A stretch of DNA of 64,000 nt from JAUVPB01 sp965223695 (GTDB lineage Bacteria; Actinomycetota; Thermoleophilia; Gaiellales; Gaiellaceae). The position numbers were made by a program, and so were the translations under genes. This document shows positions 49,338 through 57,951 of the stretch, piece after piece. The notes beneath the pieces were generated by a model. It was not told the DNA's origin and did no database searches. It saw only the letters and a list, made by a program, of their open reading frames with translations. The first letter of the stretch is position 1. Each line of letters begins with the position of its first letter. The stretch lies in NCBI GenBank assembly GCA_965223695.1, contig CBDCXJ010000027.1:1-64000 (forward strand), in the 5' to 3' direction.

Positions 49338-49943
49338 ATGCCGCCGGTTCGTATTGGAATCGGAGGCCCGGTCGGCTCGGGCAAGACCCGTCTCGTCGAG
49401 CGTCTCCTACCTCTACTCGAGCAGCGCGGCCTGCGCACGGCGGTCATTACCAACGACCTGGTCACGACGGAAGACGCCCAACGCCTGCAGGTGGGTGGTC
49501 TCATCGACCCGAAGCTGGTCGTCGGCGTCGAGACCGGGGCGTGCCCGCACACGGCGATCCGCGAGGACCCGTCCGCGAACCTCGACGTGGCGGAGCAGCT
49601 CGAGGCAACCCATGAGCTCGACATCGTCTTGCTCGAGTCGGGTGGCGACAACCTCGCCTCGACGTTCAGCTCCGACCTGGTCGATCACTGGCTCTACGTG
49701 ATCGACGTGGCCGCGGGCGACGACATTCCCCGGAAGCGCGGTCTCGGAATCGTGCAGGCCGACCTGCTCGTCGTCAACAAGGTCGACCTTGCGCCGCACG
49801 TCGGTGCCGACCTCGAGCGGATGAGGCGCGACGTCGCCGAGGTGCGACCCGACCGGCCGACGGTCTTCACCGATCTGCGCAGTGGAGGTGCCGAGAAGAT
49901 TCTCGAGCACCTCCAGCACGCGGTGTTGTTTACGACGGCATAA
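49338..49943 (+). CDS. ureG: Urease accessory GTPase UreG
   Basis: A 201-aa GTPase that delivers nickel to apo-urease. The P-loop is GIGGPVGSGKTRLVERLL. The nickel-binding C-P-H motif lies in VVGVETGACPHTAIREDPSA. The Walker B-like ELDIVLLESGGDNLASTFSS and guanine motif VVNKVDLAP are present. It starts directly after the ureC stop. Its last 14 nt overlap the 3' end of the leftward DM13 gene. Confidence 0.96.
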   Translation: MPPVRIGIGGPVGSGKTRLVERLLPLLEQRGLRTAVITNDLVTTEDAQRLQVGGLIDPKLVVGVETGACPHTAIREDPSANLDVAEQLEATHELDIVLLESGGDNLASTFSSDLVDHWLYVIDVAAGDDIPRKRGLGIVQADLLVVNKVDLAPHVGADLERMRRDVAEVRPDRPTVFTDLRSGGAEKILEHLQHAVLFTTA

Positions 49944-50790
49944 GCGTCGCCGCAGCGAAGCCGACCGAGAAGGCGCGGCACCAGATGACGACGGTGTCGA
50001 AGCGCCCGACGTCGATGTCGTCGGGAAGCTCGTACTGCTGGTTGCCCTTGTTGCCCTTCAGCTCGCCGATGTCGACGAAGTCGCCGCCGTCACCGTTGTC
50101 GTTGACCGGCCCCTCGACGAGGTAGACGCGTAGGTCGGGCCCGTTGTCGGTATCGAGCTCGGCGAAGGTCAGGACCTTCCCGCCGTCGGCCAGCTCGACC
50201 ACCGCGGCCGTGCCCGTAGCGCCGTGGGCAAGCGAGGTGAACTCGCCGCTCGCGATCTGCAAGTTCATACCGGCAGCGGCTGCCGCCCCAGGTTCGGGCG
50301 GGACAGTAGCGACGTCCTCGTCGGCCATAACGTCGTCTGTGGTCATTGCGTCCCCGGACTCGTCCTCCATCGCGTCACCCGGTGGTGAGTCCTCGCCTGC
50401 GGCCGCCGGCGCCGGCGCCGGGCTCGGCGCGGCGCCGGCCGCCATCTCCGAGGCAGCGACCCCGACGACGATCTGCTCGTTCACGGTCACGTCCCTGAAG
50501 GTGTTCCAGGCAAACCAGAAGGCGACGGCGACGGCGAGGACGCCGAAGGTCGCGGTCAGCGGCAGGTTCAGCTCCGGCCAGCGCTTCTTGATCAGCCAGA
50601 TGACGACGTAGGCGACGACGAACCACGCCACGGCAATGATGATCGACTCGGTCGCCTTGCCCGGAGCGAGCTGCCCGGCGAACAGCCAGAGGCCGACGAG
50701 CAGCAGCACGCCGGCGATGGGGATGGCCGCAAGGCGTGCCCAGACGGGCAGTCGAGTTGCGTGAGAACGGGTGTCGGCCTGCTCAGCCAT
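49930..50790 (-). CDS. Membrane protein with C-terminal DM13 domain
   Basis: A 286-aa protein. Three hydrophobic segments lie near the N-terminus (LAAIPIAGVLLLVGLWLFAG, ESIIIAVAWFVVAYVVIWLI, ATFGVLAVAVAFWFAWNT). A low-complexity Ala/Asp/Met linker (about 120-170) follows, then a DM13 domain (IASGEFTSLAHGATGTAAVV, LTFAELDTDNGPDLRVYLVE, DDIDVGRFDTVVIWCRAFSV). The Cys in VVIWC is the conserved residue thought to serve redox chemistry in DM13 proteins. The gene is on the opposite strand between ureG and ureD, so it interrupts the urease cluster. No link to urease function is evident. Confidence 0.87.
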   Translation of the reverse strand: MAEQADTRSHATRLPVWARLAAIPIAGVLLLVGLWLFAGQLAPGKATESIIIAVAWFVVAYVVIWLIKKRWPELNLPLTATFGVLAVAVAFWFAWNTFRDVTVNEQIVVGVAASEMAAGAAPSPAPAPAAAGEDSPPGDAMEDESGDAMTTDDVMADEDVATVPPEPGAAAAAGMNLQIASGEFTSLAHGATGTAAVVELADGGKVLTFAELDTDNGPDLRVYLVEGPVNDNGDGGDFVDIGELKGNKGNQQYELPDDIDVGRFDTVVIWCRAFSVGFAAATLMPS

Positions 50791-50967
50791 GAGAACCTCC
50801 GTGCGCGGCGATCTGTTTCTCAGGAGCCATGTCGGCGATGCTGGCAGCCGAAGGTTACGTGTCGCTTACGGCGTCGTGAAGGCTCGGTTGCGTGGCGGCA
50901 AAGCTCGCTCTCGACAGCGTATGGTCGGCTTCGTGGATCGCTTCTGGCAGCAAACGGAAGGGCAGCG

Positions 50968-52380
50968 ATGGCGCGCAAGTACGACCTTCTGATCGTCGGC
51001 ATGGGCTCTGGCGGGCTGATGGCCGCGATCTTCGCGGCCAAGCTCGATCTGCGTGTCGGCGCCATCGAGCGCCACCGTATCGGCGGCGACTGTCTGTGGA
51101 CCGGCTGTGTGCCGAGCAAGGCCCTCCTTGCCTCGGCCAAGGTAGCGCACCACATGCGCACCGCCGATCGATACGGCATGCGCGCGGTCGAGCCCGAGGT
51201 CGACGGCAAGGCGGTGTGGGATCGCATCAAGGCGATCCAGGCCAGCATCGCGGCGGCCGAAGACGGACCCGAGCACCTCGAGTCACGCGGTATCGAGGTG
51301 ATCTCCGGCGACGCTCGACTGACGGGGCCGAACACGGTCGATGTCGACGGGCGCGAGTTGGAAGCTCGCCACATTCTGCTCTGCACCGGCAGTCGCCCGG
51401 CCGTGCCCGAGATCGCTGGGATCGAGGAGGCCGGCTTCCTGACGAGCGAGAACATCTTCGAGCTCGACCAGCCCCCGACGAGCGCTGTCGTCATCGGCGG
51501 AGGCCCGATCGCAGTCGAGATCGCGCAGGGGCTCCAGCGCCTGGGTCGTGACGTCGCCGTGCTTCAGCGCCAGGCGAGCATTCTCACGCGTGACGAACCC
51601 GACCTCGTGGCCGCGCTCACCGACGTGCTCAGGGCTGAGAGGGTGTCGCTCCACCTGAGCTGCGAGCCCCTTCGTGTCACCGTCGACAGCGGAACCAAGA
51701 CGGTGCACGGCACCGAGGACGGGGTCGAGCGATCGTGGTCTGCTGCAGAGCTGATCGTCGCGGCCGGCCGCAAGCCGAACGTCGAAGGGCTCGGCCTCGA
51801 CGACGTCGGGATCCGGCATGGCCCGCGCGGCATCGAGGTCGACGCGAAGATGCGCACCAGCGTGCGCTCGATCTATGCCGCCGGTGACGTGGCGGGTCGG
51901 TTCGCGTTCACGCACTCGGCGGCAAACGAGGCCTCATGGGCTGTCCGGAACATGTTCTTCCCCGGGTCTGTCGAGGCTGCGTCGCTGGTGCCGTGGTGCA
52001 CGTTCACCGATCCGGAGCTTGCCCACGTGGGACTCACGTCGGTCGAGGCTCGGGCAAATCACGGCGACGACGCAGTCGAGGTACACACGACGGGTCTTGA
52101 CGAGTCCGATCGCGCCCGCGCTGACGGCGCGACCGAGGGCGCGATCACCGTGGTCACCGCGAAGGGGCGCATCGTCGGCGCCCACGCGCTCGCGCCGACG
52201 GCCGGCGAGACGATCCACGAGCTCGCCCTCGCTGTGAGCAAGAAGATGAAGCTCAGCGATATCTCGCAACTCGTGCACGTCTATCCGACGATCGCGACCT
52301 CGGTCAATCGCCTTGCGGCGGAGGAGTCGTTCGAGCGAGCGCGCCGGATGGGCTGGCTCGTTCGGCGGGTTAAGGGCTGA
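50968..52380 (+). CDS. Pyridine nucleotide-disulfide oxidoreductase (mercuric reductase/Lpd-like)
   Basis: From ATG 50968 the protein has 470 aa (MARKYDLLIVGMGSGGLMAA). The redox-active disulfide is in RHRIGGDCLWTGCVPSKALL (C-x4-C). FAD and NAD motifs are VVIGGGPIAVEIAQGLQRLG and SIYAAGDVAGRFAFTHSAAN. The C-terminal dimer interface keeps the His-Glu region in modified form (LVHVYPTIATSVNRLAAEES). It lacks the N-terminal metal-binding domain and C-terminal Cys pair of MerA. A general flavin disulfide reductase or NAD(P)H dehydrogenase role is most likely. It overlies no urease-related motif and seems to be an insertion in that cluster. Confidence 0.9.
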   Translation: MARKYDLLIVGMGSGGLMAAIFAAKLDLRVGAIERHRIGGDCLWTGCVPSKALLASAKVAHHMRTADRYGMRAVEPEVDGKAVWDRIKAIQASIAAAEDGPEHLESRGIEVISGDARLTGPNTVDVDGRELEARHILLCTGSRPAVPEIAGIEEAGFLTSENIFELDQPPTSAVVIGGGPIAVEIAQGLQRLGRDVAVLQRQASILTRDEPDLVAALTDVLRAERVSLHLSCEPLRVTVDSGTKTVHGTEDGVERSWSAAELIVAAGRKPNVEGLGLDDVGIRHGPRGIEVDAKMRTSVRSIYAAGDVAGRFAFTHSAANEASWAVRNMFFPGSVEAASLVPWCTFTDPELAHVGLTSVEARANHGDDAVEVHTTGLDESDRARADGATEGAITVVTAKGRIVGAHALAPTAGETIHELALAVSKKMKLSDISQLVHVYPTIATSVNRLAAEESFERARRMGWLVRRVKG

Positions 52381-52387
52381 CGCGGAC

Positions 52388-52990
52388 ATGAGCAGCCCCC
52401 CGCCGGAGGGGAAGGGCGATGGCCGGACACGCTGCACCTGGGCCCCGCTCGATGACCCGGAGTACCTCGCCTACCACGACGAGGAGTGGGGGGTCCCTGT
52501 CCACGACGATCGAGAGCTGTTCGAGATGCTCACGCTCGAGGGGGCGCAGGCGGGCCTCTCGTGGGCGACGATCCTGCACAAGCGCGAGGGCTACCGGCGC
52601 CTATTCGAGGGCTTCGATCCAGAGGCGGTCGCGGCGTCCACCACGCGCGACGTCGAGCGGCTGCTGACCGACCCGAGCATCGTCCGCAACCGCCTGAAGG
52701 TCGAGTCGACGGTCGCAAACGCGCGCGCCGTGCTCGAGGCGCAGGAGGAGTTCGGCAGCCTCGACGCCTACCTCTGGAGCTTCGTCGACGGCGAGCCGGT
52801 CCAGAACAGCTGGCGCAAACTTGGCGAATTGCCGGCCAAGACCGACGTGTCGACGCGCATGAGCAAGGAGCTGAAGGAGCGTGGCTTCCGTTTCGTCGGG
52901 CCGACGGTCTGTTACGCGTTCATGCAGGCGGCCGGCCTCGTCAACGACCATGTGGTCGACTGCTTCCGCCACGCCGAGGTGTCGGCGTGA
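52388..52990 (+). CDS. tag: DNA-3-methyladenine glycosylase I
   Basis: A 200-aa repair glycosylase that removes 3-methyladenine. ATG 52388 follows the previous stop by 7 nt. Conserved Tag motifs are CTWAPLDDPEYLAYHDEEWG, VPVHDDRELFEMLTLEGAQA and GLSWATILHKREGYRRLFEG. Further motifs are NRLKVESTVANARAVLEAQE and PTVCYAFMQAAGLVNDHVVD, with zinc-binding His/Cys near both ends (C17, H-V-V-D-C-F-R-H). The stop overlaps the ureD start (GTGA). Confidence 0.95.
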   Translation: MSSPPPEGKGDGRTRCTWAPLDDPEYLAYHDEEWGVPVHDDRELFEMLTLEGAQAGLSWATILHKREGYRRLFEGFDPEAVAASTTRDVERLLTDPSIVRNRLKVESTVANARAVLEAQEEFGSLDAYLWSFVDGEPVQNSWRKLGELPAKTDVSTRMSKELKERGFRFVGPTVCYAFMQAAGLVNDHVVDCFRHAEVSA

Positions 52991-53865
52991 GCGAGCCGGC
53001 CGGAAGCACGGGCGGACTCCTCGCATTGAAGCTCGCCCGACGCGGTGACGGGCGCACCGGAATCGTCGAGCGCCGCCAGCGCTTTCCGCTACGGATGACC
53101 GTGCCGCTCTATCTCGACGCCGCAGCGCCCGACCTGCCGTTCATCTACGTTCAGAACCCAACCGGAGGCCTGTTCCCCGACGACGACCTGCTGATCTCGC
53201 TCGAGCTCGCGCCCGAGGCGCGTGTGCACGTGACCACGCAGGCAGCGACCAAGGCCTACGCCGGAGATGGGCCCGGAGCGCGACAGCGCACACGTCTGCG
53301 GCTCGAGCCGGGCGCCTACGCGGAGGTCATCCCCGACACGCTGATTCCGCACGCCGGAGCGAACGTGGACCAGCAGCTCGACGTCGAGCTCGGTGAGGGC
53401 GCGGCTGTCGTCTCCACGGAGCTGCTCGGGCCGGGCCGAATCGCCGTCGACGAGCGGTTCGCGTACGAGCGCGTGCGTCTCACGACCGCGGTGCGCGAGC
53501 TTGGCTCGGCGGCGGCGTCCGGCGACGCGCCGGCGTCGTCAGAGCTCTGCGTCGACACGCTCGAGCTCGAGCCGGCACGCCGTTCGCCGGCGGCGCGGGG
53601 CGTTCTCGGCGGCCGCTCCTACCTGGGAACGTTCGTCGCCGTCGCGCCGCACGTCGATGCCGAGCGTCTGGCGGGCCTCATCGACACCGAGCTCGCCGCC
53701 GACGCGCGTGTCTCGGCCGCTGCCGGCACGCTGCCGAACGGCGCAGGTGTCGGGGCGCGGGTGCTGGCCTCGAAAGCGGCAGACGCGCGAACCGCGCTCG
53801 ACGCAGCCTGGGCGGTTGCGCGCCAGGAGCTGCTCGGTGCCCCGCTTCCGGTCCGGCGCAAGTAG
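52987..53865 (+). CDS. ureD: Urease accessory protein UreD
   Basis: A 292-aa scaffold protein for nickel insertion. GTG start overlapping the tag stop. Family patterns are RRQRFPLRMTVPLYLDAAAP, NPTGGLFPDDDLLISLELAP, VHVTTQAATKAYAGDG (the T-T-Q-A/S-A-T-K-x-Y motif) and PGAYAEVIPDTLIPHAGANV, then ELLGPGRIAVDERFAYERV. UreD forms the UreDFG complex on apo-urease. It is 3 kb away from ureG. Confidence 0.93.
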   Translation: MSEPAGSTGGLLALKLARRGDGRTGIVERRQRFPLRMTVPLYLDAAAPDLPFIYVQNPTGGLFPDDDLLISLELAPEARVHVTTQAATKAYAGDGPGARQRTRLRLEPGAYAEVIPDTLIPHAGANVDQQLDVELGEGAAVVSTELLGPGRIAVDERFAYERVRLTTAVRELGSAAASGDAPASSELCVDTLELEPARRSPAARGVLGGRSYLGTFVAVAPHVDAERLAGLIDTELAADARVSAAAGTLPNGAGVGARVLASKAADARTALDAAWAVARQELLGAPLPVRRK

Positions 53866-53914
53866 CCGCCACCGTCGGCAAACCGGCGAGGAAGGGGCGG
53901 AGTAGGGTGAGCGT

Positions 53915-54427
53915 GTGTCGCATGAGGAGCGCCCGGCAACTGTTTGCTCCGAGATCCTGGGGCACCGCGACGAGGCGCGATTCGCGGCACGACATGTCGA
54001 CGAGGTTTCCGTCTCGGCCGAGGACGCATCGAAGCGGCGGCTTCGTCTTCGCACCGAGTCGGGGCGTGACGTTGGCGTCGACCTGCCACGCGGGTCGTTC
54101 CTGGCCGATGGCGCCGTGCTCGATGACGACGGCGATCAGATCATGGTCGTTCACCGCCCGCCGGAGCCGATCATGCGAGTTCGCATCGATCGGGCGCTCG
54201 ACAGCGACGCGCGCGTCGCCGCCGCGCTCAGGTTGGGGCACGCTTTCGGGAACCAGCACGTGCCTGTCGAGGTAGCCGAGGGCGAGCTTCTCGTTGCGAT
54301 CACGACGAGTCAGGACGTGGCACGGCGCACGCTCGAGGCGCTGCATCTCGACGGCGTCGATGCGCGGTTCGAGGAGCACGCTCTCGCCCAAGAGCGCCCG
54401 CTATCGGGCCACGCGCATTCGCACTAG
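53915..54427 (+). CDS. ureE: Urease accessory protein UreE
   Basis: A 170-aa nickel metallochaperone starting at GTG 53915. Motifs are EILGHRDEARFAARHVDEVS, RLRTESGRDVGVDLPRGSFL, then VAAALRLGHAFGNQHVPVEV (G-N-x-H nickel-site region). A short His-containing tail (GHAHSH) probably binds nickel. It follows ureD by 49 nt and is convergent with the sigma factor gene. Confidence 0.92.
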   Translation: MSHEERPATVCSEILGHRDEARFAARHVDEVSVSAEDASKRRLRLRTESGRDVGVDLPRGSFLADGAVLDDDGDQIMVVHRPPEPIMRVRIDRALDSDARVAAALRLGHAFGNQHVPVEVAEGELLVAITTSQDVARRTLEALHLDGVDARFEEHALAQERPLSGHAHSH

Positions 54428-54479
54428 CTCGTGCCCAGCGGGATCCCGCTCCAGCGGCTCAGTCCGGGCGAGGCCCGAC

Positions 54480-55721
54480 CTACACAAGCTCGGCGAGCCG
54501 ACGCTCGATAAACCGCCGCTCGCGCGCGTTCACCGTCAGCTCGAGAGCGCGCTCGTAGGCAGCGCGCGCCGGGCCGCGGTCGCCCGCGCGACGTAACAGG
54601 TCGGCGCGCGCCGAATGGAAGAGCCGGTAGTCGGCCAGCTCCTCCTCGAGGGGCGGCAACAGGTCGAGCCCGGCCTGTGGCCCGTCGACCATCGCGATCG
54701 CGACCGCCCGGTTCAGGCGCACGACGGGCGTCGGAGAGCGCCGCACGAGCTCTGTGTAGAGCGTCGCGATCTGGCGCCAGTCGGTGTCGGATGCGGCTGG
54801 AGCCTCGGCGTGTACCGCGGAGATCGCCGCCTGAAGCTGATATGGGCCGGGGCGACGCATGCGCAGGGCGCGCTCGACGAGCTTCGTTCCCTCCGCGATC
54901 CGCGCAGCGTCCCAGAGCGAGCGATCCTGCTCCCTCAGCGTCAGCAGCTCGCCGTCGACGGTGGCGCGCGCGCCCGTGCGCGAGTGATGGAGCTCCATCA
55001 GCGCTAGCAGCCCTAGCACCTCGGCCTCGTCGGGCATCAGTACGGCGAGGATGCGACCCAGGCGCAGGGCCTCTTCGATCAACTCCTCGCGCACGAGTTC
55101 CTCACCGGTCGAGGCCGAGTAGCCCTCGTTGAAGATCAGGTACGTGACCGCGAGGACCGCGTCGAGGCGATCTGGCAGGTCGGCCGGCGGCGGCACCCGA
55201 AACGGGATTCCCGCATCGCGGATCTTGCGTTTCGCTCGCACTAGCCGCTGCGCCATCGTCGCTTCCGGTACGAGGAAGGCGCGCGCGATCTCGTCGGTTG
55301 TCAGTCGCCCCAGCGTGCGCAAGGTCAGCGCTACCTGGGCCTCGGCGCCCAGCGCCGGGTGGCAGCAGGCGAAGATCAGCTCGAGCCGCTCGTCGGGCAG
55401 ACCTTCGTCGTCGTGCACCGCGACGCCGTTGGGCGGGTCGGGAGTCAACGTCTCCTCGGCAGCAAGCGTCTCGAGCCGCGAGGCGTATGTCGTGTCACGG
55501 CGGATGCGGTCGATGGCGCGGCGCTGGGCGACGGTGGTGATCCACGCCGCCGGGTTAGAGGGTGTTCCCTTCTTCGGCCAGACCCGGAGCGCTTCCAGGT
55601 AGGCGTCCTGTACGGCCTCCTCGGCCACGTCGAGATCGCGGTGCCGACGTGCGAGCGCGGCGATGACGCGGCCGTTCTCTTCTCTGAAGATCTCGTCGAT
55701 CGCCGCATGGGTGTTGGTCAT
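54480..55721 (-). CDS. ECF-type RNA polymerase sigma factor (SigJ/ECF42-like)
   Basis: A 413-aa sigma factor when started at ATG 55721 (ATGA overlap with the YCII stop). Region 2 shows RVIAALARRHRDLDVAEEAV, then PAAWITTVAQRRAIDRIRRD. Region 4 is LTLRTLGRLTTDEIARAFLV then PEATMAQRLVRAKRKIRDAG. The long C-terminal extension (about 190-413) with YLIFNEGYSASTGEELVREE and repeated helical units (TPVVRLNRAVAIAMVDGPQA) is typical of the ECF42 group. These sigma factors are nearly always next to a YCII-domain gene, as here, and lack a classical anti-sigma factor. Confidence 0.93.
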   Translation of the reverse strand: MTNTHAAIDEIFREENGRVIAALARRHRDLDVAEEAVQDAYLEALRVWPKKGTPSNPAAWITTVAQRRAIDRIRRDTTYASRLETLAAEETLTPDPPNGVAVHDDEGLPDERLELIFACCHPALGAEAQVALTLRTLGRLTTDEIARAFLVPEATMAQRLVRAKRKIRDAGIPFRVPPPADLPDRLDAVLAVTYLIFNEGYSASTGEELVREELIEEALRLGRILAVLMPDEAEVLGLLALMELHHSRTGARATVDGELLTLREQDRSLWDAARIAEGTKLVERALRMRRPGPYQLQAAISAVHAEAPAASDTDWRQIATLYTELVRRSPTPVVRLNRAVAIAMVDGPQAGLDLLPPLEEELADYRLFHSARADLLRRAGDRGPARAAYERALELTVNARERRFIERRLAELV

Positions 55722-56119
55722 CGGCGACCGCACGCCCTCGCCGCCTCGAGGAAGTCCGGGTCGCGTGCGAGGCCGTATTCGACGATGGGTCGAACTTCGA
55801 TCACGCCATGGCGTGCGCCGGGAATCTTCGACGCGATCGCCAGCGCCTCATCCATGTCGGCGCACTCGAGCACGTAGAAGCCGGCGAGCTGTTCCTTGGT
55901 CTCGGCGAACGGCCCGTCGGTGACGAGCGTCTCGTCGTTCCTGACCCGCACGGTCGTTCCCGTGTCGGCCGGTTGCAGAGCGTCGGCGGTCTCGAACATC
56001 TGCCGCTCGCCGGTCTCGCGCGTGAACGCGTCGTAGCGGCTCCACTCCTCCGCCATCTCGGGCGTGTCAGGCTCTGGCAGTTCGTCAGGGTCGAGGTAGA
56101 TGAGGAAGACGTATCTCAC
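55718..56119 (-). CDS. YCII-domain protein (DGPF family), ECF sigma partner
   Basis: A 133-aa protein starting at GTG 56119 (GAGGG upstream; VRYVFLIYLDPDEL). It has the characteristic VTDGPFAETKEQLAGFYVLE (D-G-P-F motif) and a conserved C-terminal GVIEVRPIVE. DGPF/YCII proteins have a ferredoxin-like fold and accompany ECF42 sigma factors, presumably in their control. It overlaps the sigma gene by 4 nt. The longer upstream ORF extension is not homologous. Divergent from ureF. Confidence 0.92.
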   Translation of the reverse strand: MRYVFLIYLDPDELPEPDTPEMAEEWSRYDAFTRETGERQMFETADALQPADTGTTVRVRNDETLVTDGPFAETKEQLAGFYVLECADMDEALAIASKIPGARHGVIEVRPIVEYGLARDPDFLEAARACGRR

Positions 56120-56226
56120 GCCGAACCCTCGCTTTCTGATTGACTGTCTCGCTTCAACGACGAACGGCGGGCGATTTCCTCGACACCAAAGCGGTGCGAC
56201 TACACCGAGAGTAGGGTCTTGGCGGC

Positions 56227-56904
56227 ATGGATGCAGCAACCTTTCTAGCCGCGCTTCAGCTGGCCGACAGCTCGCTGCCCACGGGTCGCTTTGCCCATTC
56301 GGCCGGCCTCGAGGCGCTGCTCGATCGCGGCTCGCTCAGCGAGCGCGAGCTCGCTGAGCTGGCCGAGTCGCACGCGTGCGAGGGCGTCGCGCCGCTTGAC
56401 GGTGTGGTCGCCGGGTACGCAGCACGAGCGCTGGCGCTCGACGACCTGCTGGAGCTCGACCGACTCCTGGGGGCGCACAAGCTCGTTCCGGGCGCGCGCA
56501 CCGCCTCGCTGCGCTGCGGCCGCCAGCTAGCGCGGCTGACGGGCGATCTCACGAGCGACGCCCTGGCGCTCGCACTGGCCGAAGCCGTGCGCGACGGACG
56601 CGCCGGTGGTCACCTCGCGGTCGTCGAAGCAACTCTTGCGCGGGCCGCCGGACTTGACGCCGAGGGAACGGTTCTCCTCGCGCTCCGCGGCGCGGCGAGC
56701 GCGGCGCTCTCGGCGGCCGTGCGGCTCGGCCTCGTCTCAGCTCGCTCCGCGCAACGGCTACTGGCTGCCATGAGCGACGCCCTCGCGCGCGCGTGTGCGC
56801 GTGCGCTCGCCACACCCCTCGAGCGGCTTCACTCCTCGACGCCTGAGCTCGACCTTCTCGGGCTCGCGCACCCCCGCGCCGACGCACGCTCGTTCGCGAC
56901 TTAG
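56227..56904 (+). CDS. ureF: Urease accessory protein UreF
   Basis: A 225-aa, mostly helical component of the UreDFG maturation complex. It begins MDAATFLAALQLADSSLPTG then RFAHSAGLEALLDRGSLSER, the typical UreF start with L-x-D-S-x-L-P-x-G-x-F-x-H-S. The conserved C-terminal half is poorly matched and very Ala/Leu-rich. No ribosome binding site beyond weak GGCGG. It completes the urease set, separated from ureE by the sigma/YCII pair on the other strand. Confidence 0.92.
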   Translation: MDAATFLAALQLADSSLPTGRFAHSAGLEALLDRGSLSERELAELAESHACEGVAPLDGVVAGYAARALALDDLLELDRLLGAHKLVPGARTASLRCGRQLARLTGDLTSDALALALAEAVRDGRAGGHLAVVEATLARAAGLDAEGTVLLALRGAASAALSAAVRLGLVSARSAQRLLAAMSDALARACARALATPLERLHSSTPELDLLGLAHPRADARSFAT

Positions 56905-56953
56905 GTCAGCCATCTAGGATCGTCCGGCCCGATTCCCGACCGAGGAGGCTGGA

Positions 56954-57949
56954 GTGAAGCTCGGAGCGCAGTTCCTGGCGGAGGACTTCGCCGCCTGCAT
57001 GGACTCCGTCGTCGCAGCCGAGCGCGCGGGCTTCGCACACGCCTGGTTCATCGACTCGCAGATCCTCTGGCAGGACTGCTACGTGTACATGATGCGCGCG
57101 CTCGAGCTGACCGAGTCGCTCGTCGTCGGCACGGCTGTCTCCAATCCCTATACGCGTCACCCGACCGTCACCGCGTCGGTGAATGCGACGCTTGCCGAGG
57201 TCTACCCGGGGCGCGTGATCCTCGGTCTCGGCCACGGCGACAGCGCGGTCAGGCCGATGGGAATGAACCCGGTGCCGACAAAACAGCTGCGCGAGGCGGT
57301 TCCCGTGATTCGCGCGCTGATGGCGGGGGAAACGGTGCAGATCAACGACGCTGATGTGCATTTCCGCTGGCACAGGGAAGGCCCCGCCGTGCCGATCGCT
57401 CTCTCCGCGACGGGTCCGAAGAATCTGCGCGCGGCCGGCGGGATCGCGGACATCGTGATGATCTACGTCGGCGTCCATCCGACCAACGTCGGCTGGGCGA
57501 TCGAGCAGATCCGCGCAGGGGCCGAGGAGGCCGGGCGCGACCCCGACAAGGTCAAGGTCTCGGCGCTCTGCGGCCTCGAGCTGAACTACGACGCCGAGGC
57601 GGCACGCGAAGCCGTTCGCTGGGCCGCGGCCGCCTGCGCCAACCACATCGGTGACACGATAAAGCGAAACCCCGAACACGGCATGCCCGAGACCATGACC
57701 CGCCTCGTCGATGCGCGGACGCAGCACTACGACTACTACGAGGGCCACCTCGACTCCGACGCCGAGCACGCGGCCTACCTGACGCCCGAGCTGATCGACG
57801 ACTTCGCGATCGCGGGCACGGCCGAGGACTGCCTCGAGAAGATCCGAGCGCTCGAGGAGCTCGGTGTCTGGGAAGTGTCCTCGGCCTACTACAACGGGCG
57901 TAACGACCAGCTCGAGCGGGTCGGGCGCGACCTGATCAGCAAGCTCTGA
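56954..57949 (+). CDS. LLM-class (luciferase-like) F420-type oxidoreductase
   Basis: A 331-aa TIM-barrel flavin/F420 enzyme (GTG start with GAGGAGG 6-7 nt upstream). Motifs are FAACMDSVVAAERAGFAHAW, VVGTAVSNPYTRHPTVTASV, PGRVILGLGHGDSAVRPMGM and VPIALSATGPKNLRAAGGIA. The T-R-H-P segment and phosphate-binding G-P-K-N-L-R-A-A-G are hallmarks of F420-dependent members such as methylene-H4MPT reductase-like enzymes. fbiC upstream shows that F420 can be made. It lies 2 nt before the PrpD gene and heads an operon of four genes leading to HyuAB. Confidence 0.9.
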   Translation: MKLGAQFLAEDFAACMDSVVAAERAGFAHAWFIDSQILWQDCYVYMMRALELTESLVVGTAVSNPYTRHPTVTASVNATLAEVYPGRVILGLGHGDSAVRPMGMNPVPTKQLREAVPVIRALMAGETVQINDADVHFRWHREGPAVPIALSATGPKNLRAAGGIADIVMIYVGVHPTNVGWAIEQIRAGAEEAGRDPDKVKVSALCGLELNYDAEAAREAVRWAAAACANHIGDTIKRNPEHGMPETMTRLVDARTQHYDYYEGHLDSDAEHAAYLTPELIDDFAIAGTAEDCLEKIRALEELGVWEVSSAYYNGRNDQLERVGRDLISKL

Positions 57950-57951
57950 CC

